Source of the DNA: Bacillota bacterium
Lineage (GTDB): Bacteria; Bacillota_A; Clostridia; Clostridiales; Clostridiaceae
Assembly (NCBI GenBank): GCA_021780795.1
Contig: JAJXYA010000372.1
Span: forward strand, 1 to 6,684
Direction of reading: 5' to 3'
DNA: 6,684 nt
Position 1 is the stretch's first letter; each line of letters begins with the position of its first letter. Below, one piece after another: positions 5,301 to 6,684 of the stretch. The translations under genes and the position numbers were made by a program. The notes beneath the pieces were generated by a model, which saw nothing but the letters and a program-made list of their open reading frames with translations, made no database searches and was not told where the DNA came from.

Positions 5301-5741
5301 TTAAGATTTGTCTTGATTTCTCACAAATGCATAAAGAGCTAATTCATCAAGATTTATTTGCTCTACCCTATCTTGTTCCTTTACATATGCTTCATATTTT
5401 TTGTCCTTTAGTGTCTGCACTGTTTTTCTTTCCATTTGTTTTTCTGTTAAATCTCTTCTTCTTTTATCAATTTCTTGATTTTTTATAAATAAATCTTTTT
5501 CACTAGACTCTATTCCACTTTGCACTCCTTGAATATAATATCTTTTTAGTTTTTGATATATTATATCTTCATTAGGAGATATTCCTTTATATTTATTATA
5601 ATTTTGATTAAGTTCTTCTAGTTTTTCTTCTATTTTCTTTTTTTCTCTCTGACTTTCAGTAAATAACCTTTTACTTTCTTCTTCTTTTTCTTTTCTAATT
5701 TCAAGAAGTTTATCTAAACCAAACTTAAATCTTTCAGCCAA
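5301..5741 (-). CDS. fliJ: Flagellar export chaperone-escort protein FliJ
   Basis: This protein of about 146 residues is almost entirely charged coiled coil. It starts MAERFKFGLDKLLEIRKEKE, continues through Lys/Glu/Arg-rich heptads, and ends with VEQINLDELALYAFVRNQDKS (in pieces). Length and the opening FKFxLxxLLxIRxxKEEE pattern are typical of FliJ. FliJ binds the FliI ATPase ring and FlhA and helps couple energy to export; it resembles the gamma subunit of F-type ATPase. It lies 32 bp after fliI. I prefer a TTG start at 5741, because AAGGGGTG precedes it by six bases. The alternative GTG at 5750 would lie inside that ribosome site and add three residues (giving MFTLAERF). No ATG is available near the 5' end; the only internal methionine is far downstream. 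The family has low sequence identity, so position next to fliI supports the call. Confidence 0.88.
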   Translation of the reverse strand: MAERFKFGLDKLLEIRKEKEEESKRLFTESQREKKKIEEKLEELNQNYNKYKGISPNEDIIYQKLKRYYIQGVQSGIESSEKDLFIKNQEIDKRRRDLTEKQMERKTVQTLKDKKYEAYVKEQDRVEQINLDELALYAFVRNQDKS

Positions 5742-5747
5742 AGTGAA

Positions 5748-5755
5748 CACCCCTT
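5748..5755 (-). promoter_or_regulatory. fliJ ribosome binding site (favours a TTG start)
   Basis: AAGGGGTG on the minus strand is identical to the site used by flbD in this window. It contains the candidate GTG start and lies six bases before the in-frame TTG at 5741, which is therefore the better-spaced start. Confidence 0.6.
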
Positions 5756-5773
5756 CTTTCAGTTATGGGTTCT

Positions 5774-6684
5774 CTACTTAAACATAGATATTAAAGTATC
5801 TTCCGTTACTTCAAAACTTGACTTTTCATCAATTCCTTGACGCAGGAAGCCATTTAATGAATCATTATAATTGATTGCCATATCAATTTTTTTGTTACTT
5901 CCTTTAACATAAGCACCTAAATTTATTAGATCTTCTGAATCCTTATAAGTTGCTAAAAGATCTCTTGCCATAGACGCTGCTTCTTTATGATCTTTAGGCG
6001 CTATTTGACTCATAAGTCTACTAACACTATTTAATATATCAATAGCAGGATAATGATTTTTATGTGCTAAATCTCTTGATAGAACTATATGTCCATCTAA
6101 TATACCTCTAACTGCATCAGCTATAGGTTCATTAAAGTCATCCCCATCAACAAGCACAGTATAAAAAGCTGTTATTGATCCATTTTCAGATGTACCTGAT
6201 CTTTCCATTAACTTAGGAAGCTTTGCAAATACTGAAGGTGTATATCCTTTAGTTGCTGGAGGCTCACCTATAGCAAGTCCAACTTCTCTTTGAGCCATAG
6301 CAAATCTAGTAACCGAATCCATCATCAGAATTACCTTTTTGCCTTTGTCTCTAAAGTATTCTGCTATTGCAGTAGCTGTTAGTGCTCCTTTAATTCTTAT
6401 TAAAGCCGGCTTATCTGAGGTAGCACAAACTACAACAGATTTTTTCATACCTTCCGGACCTAAATCATTTTCTATAAATTCTAAAACTTCTCTACCTCTT
6501 TCACCAACCAACGCAATAACATTAACATCAGCTTTAGCTTCTCTTGCTATCATTCCTAGAGTTGTACTTTTACCAACACCACTACCTGCAAAAATACCAA
6601 TTCTTTGTCCATCACCACAAGTTAAAAATCCATCTATTGCCCTAACTCCAGTTGGCATTATGTCCCTTATCCTCTTTCTCTTTA
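5774..6684 (-). CDS. fliI: Flagellum-specific export ATPase FliI, 5' end missing
   Basis: The reading frame enters from the right edge (KRKRIRDI before MPTGVRAIDG), so the methionine at 6658 is internal. About 300 residues, including the whole catalytic core and C-terminus, are visible; roughly the first 130-140 residues of a typical FliI of about 440 lie outside. Counting from that methionine, the P-loop GSGVGKST is at 25-32, GERGREVLEF at 50-59, the Walker B strand KVILMMD at 106-112, then SVTRFAMAQRE and GEPPATKGYTPSVFAKLPKL. These are hallmarks of the F1-beta-like type III ATPases, with FliI favoured over virulence or FoF1 forms by the flagellar context. It powers unfolding and release of export substrates from chaperones at the cytoplasmic face. 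All catalytic motifs appear intact. It is followed by fliJ, its usual partner. Confidence 0.96.
   Translation of the reverse strand, partial: KRKRIRDIMPTGVRAIDGFLTCGDGQRIGIFAGSGVGKSTTLGMIAREAKADVNVIALVGERGREVLEFIENDLGPEGMKKSVVVCATSDKPALIRIKGALTATAIAEYFRDKGKKVILMMDSVTRFAMAQREVGLAIGEPPATKGYTPSVFAKLPKLMERSGTSENGSITAFYTVLVDGDDFNEPIADAVRGILDGHIVLSRDLAHKNHYPAIDILNSVSRLMSQIAPKDHKEAASMARDLLATYKDSEDLINLGAYVKGSNKKIDMAINYNDSLNGFLRQGIDEKSSFEVTEDTLISMFK

Noticed and set aside
1..6684. CRISPR arrays, tRNA/rRNA genes, insertion sequences, riboswitches
   Set aside because: No regularly spaced direct repeats, RNA-gene signatures, transposase or recognisable aptamer was seen; the window is filled by flagellar genes and short spacers.

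Overview
The window is one block of a flagellar (fla/che-type) operon from a low-GC, AT-rich Firmicute, most likely Clostridium in the broad sense. This rests on the strongly A/T-biased third codon positions, the strong GGAGG-type ribosome binding sites, the gene order, and a gene for the TIGR02530-type 'flagellar operon protein' between flgD and flgE. Every convincing gene lies on the minus strand, so transcription runs from the right edge to the left edge. No plus-strand gene is supported.

In transcription order: fliI (export ATPase, 5' part outside the window), fliJ (export chaperone-escort), a 143-bp spacer holding a repeat-like palindromic sequence, fliK (hook-length ruler and substrate switch), flgD (hook cap), the TIGR02530-type gene, a 78-bp leader with a small stem-loop, flgE (hook protein), a roughly 200-bp spacer with a perfect 13-bp inverted repeat and an AT-rich repeat-like stretch, flbD (swrD homologue), fliL (stator-associated), fliO (export apparatus assembly), and the first 69 codons of fliP (export gate), which runs off the left edge.

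The genes form a coherent set. FliI and FliJ deliver substrates to the export gate, whose assembly involves FliO and FliP. FlgD caps the growing hook built from FlgE, and FliK measures it and switches export from hook to filament substrates. FlbD/SwrD and FliL act on motor torque. Spacing is tight and suggests translational coupling: fliO and fliP overlap by 11 bp, the fliK stop codon lies inside the flgD Shine-Dalgarno sequence, and the fliL stop contributes to the fliO ribosome site.

I found no evidence for a wholly new system. The points most worth a second look are: sequence words shared between the flgE leader and the inverted repeat behind flgE; two repeat-like spacers inserted in the operon; the poorly characterised TIGR02530-type protein; an apparent tandem module in FlgD; internal repeats in FliK; two cysteines in FlgE; and the compact flbD-fliL-fliO junctions, which lack motAB and fliM/fliY.
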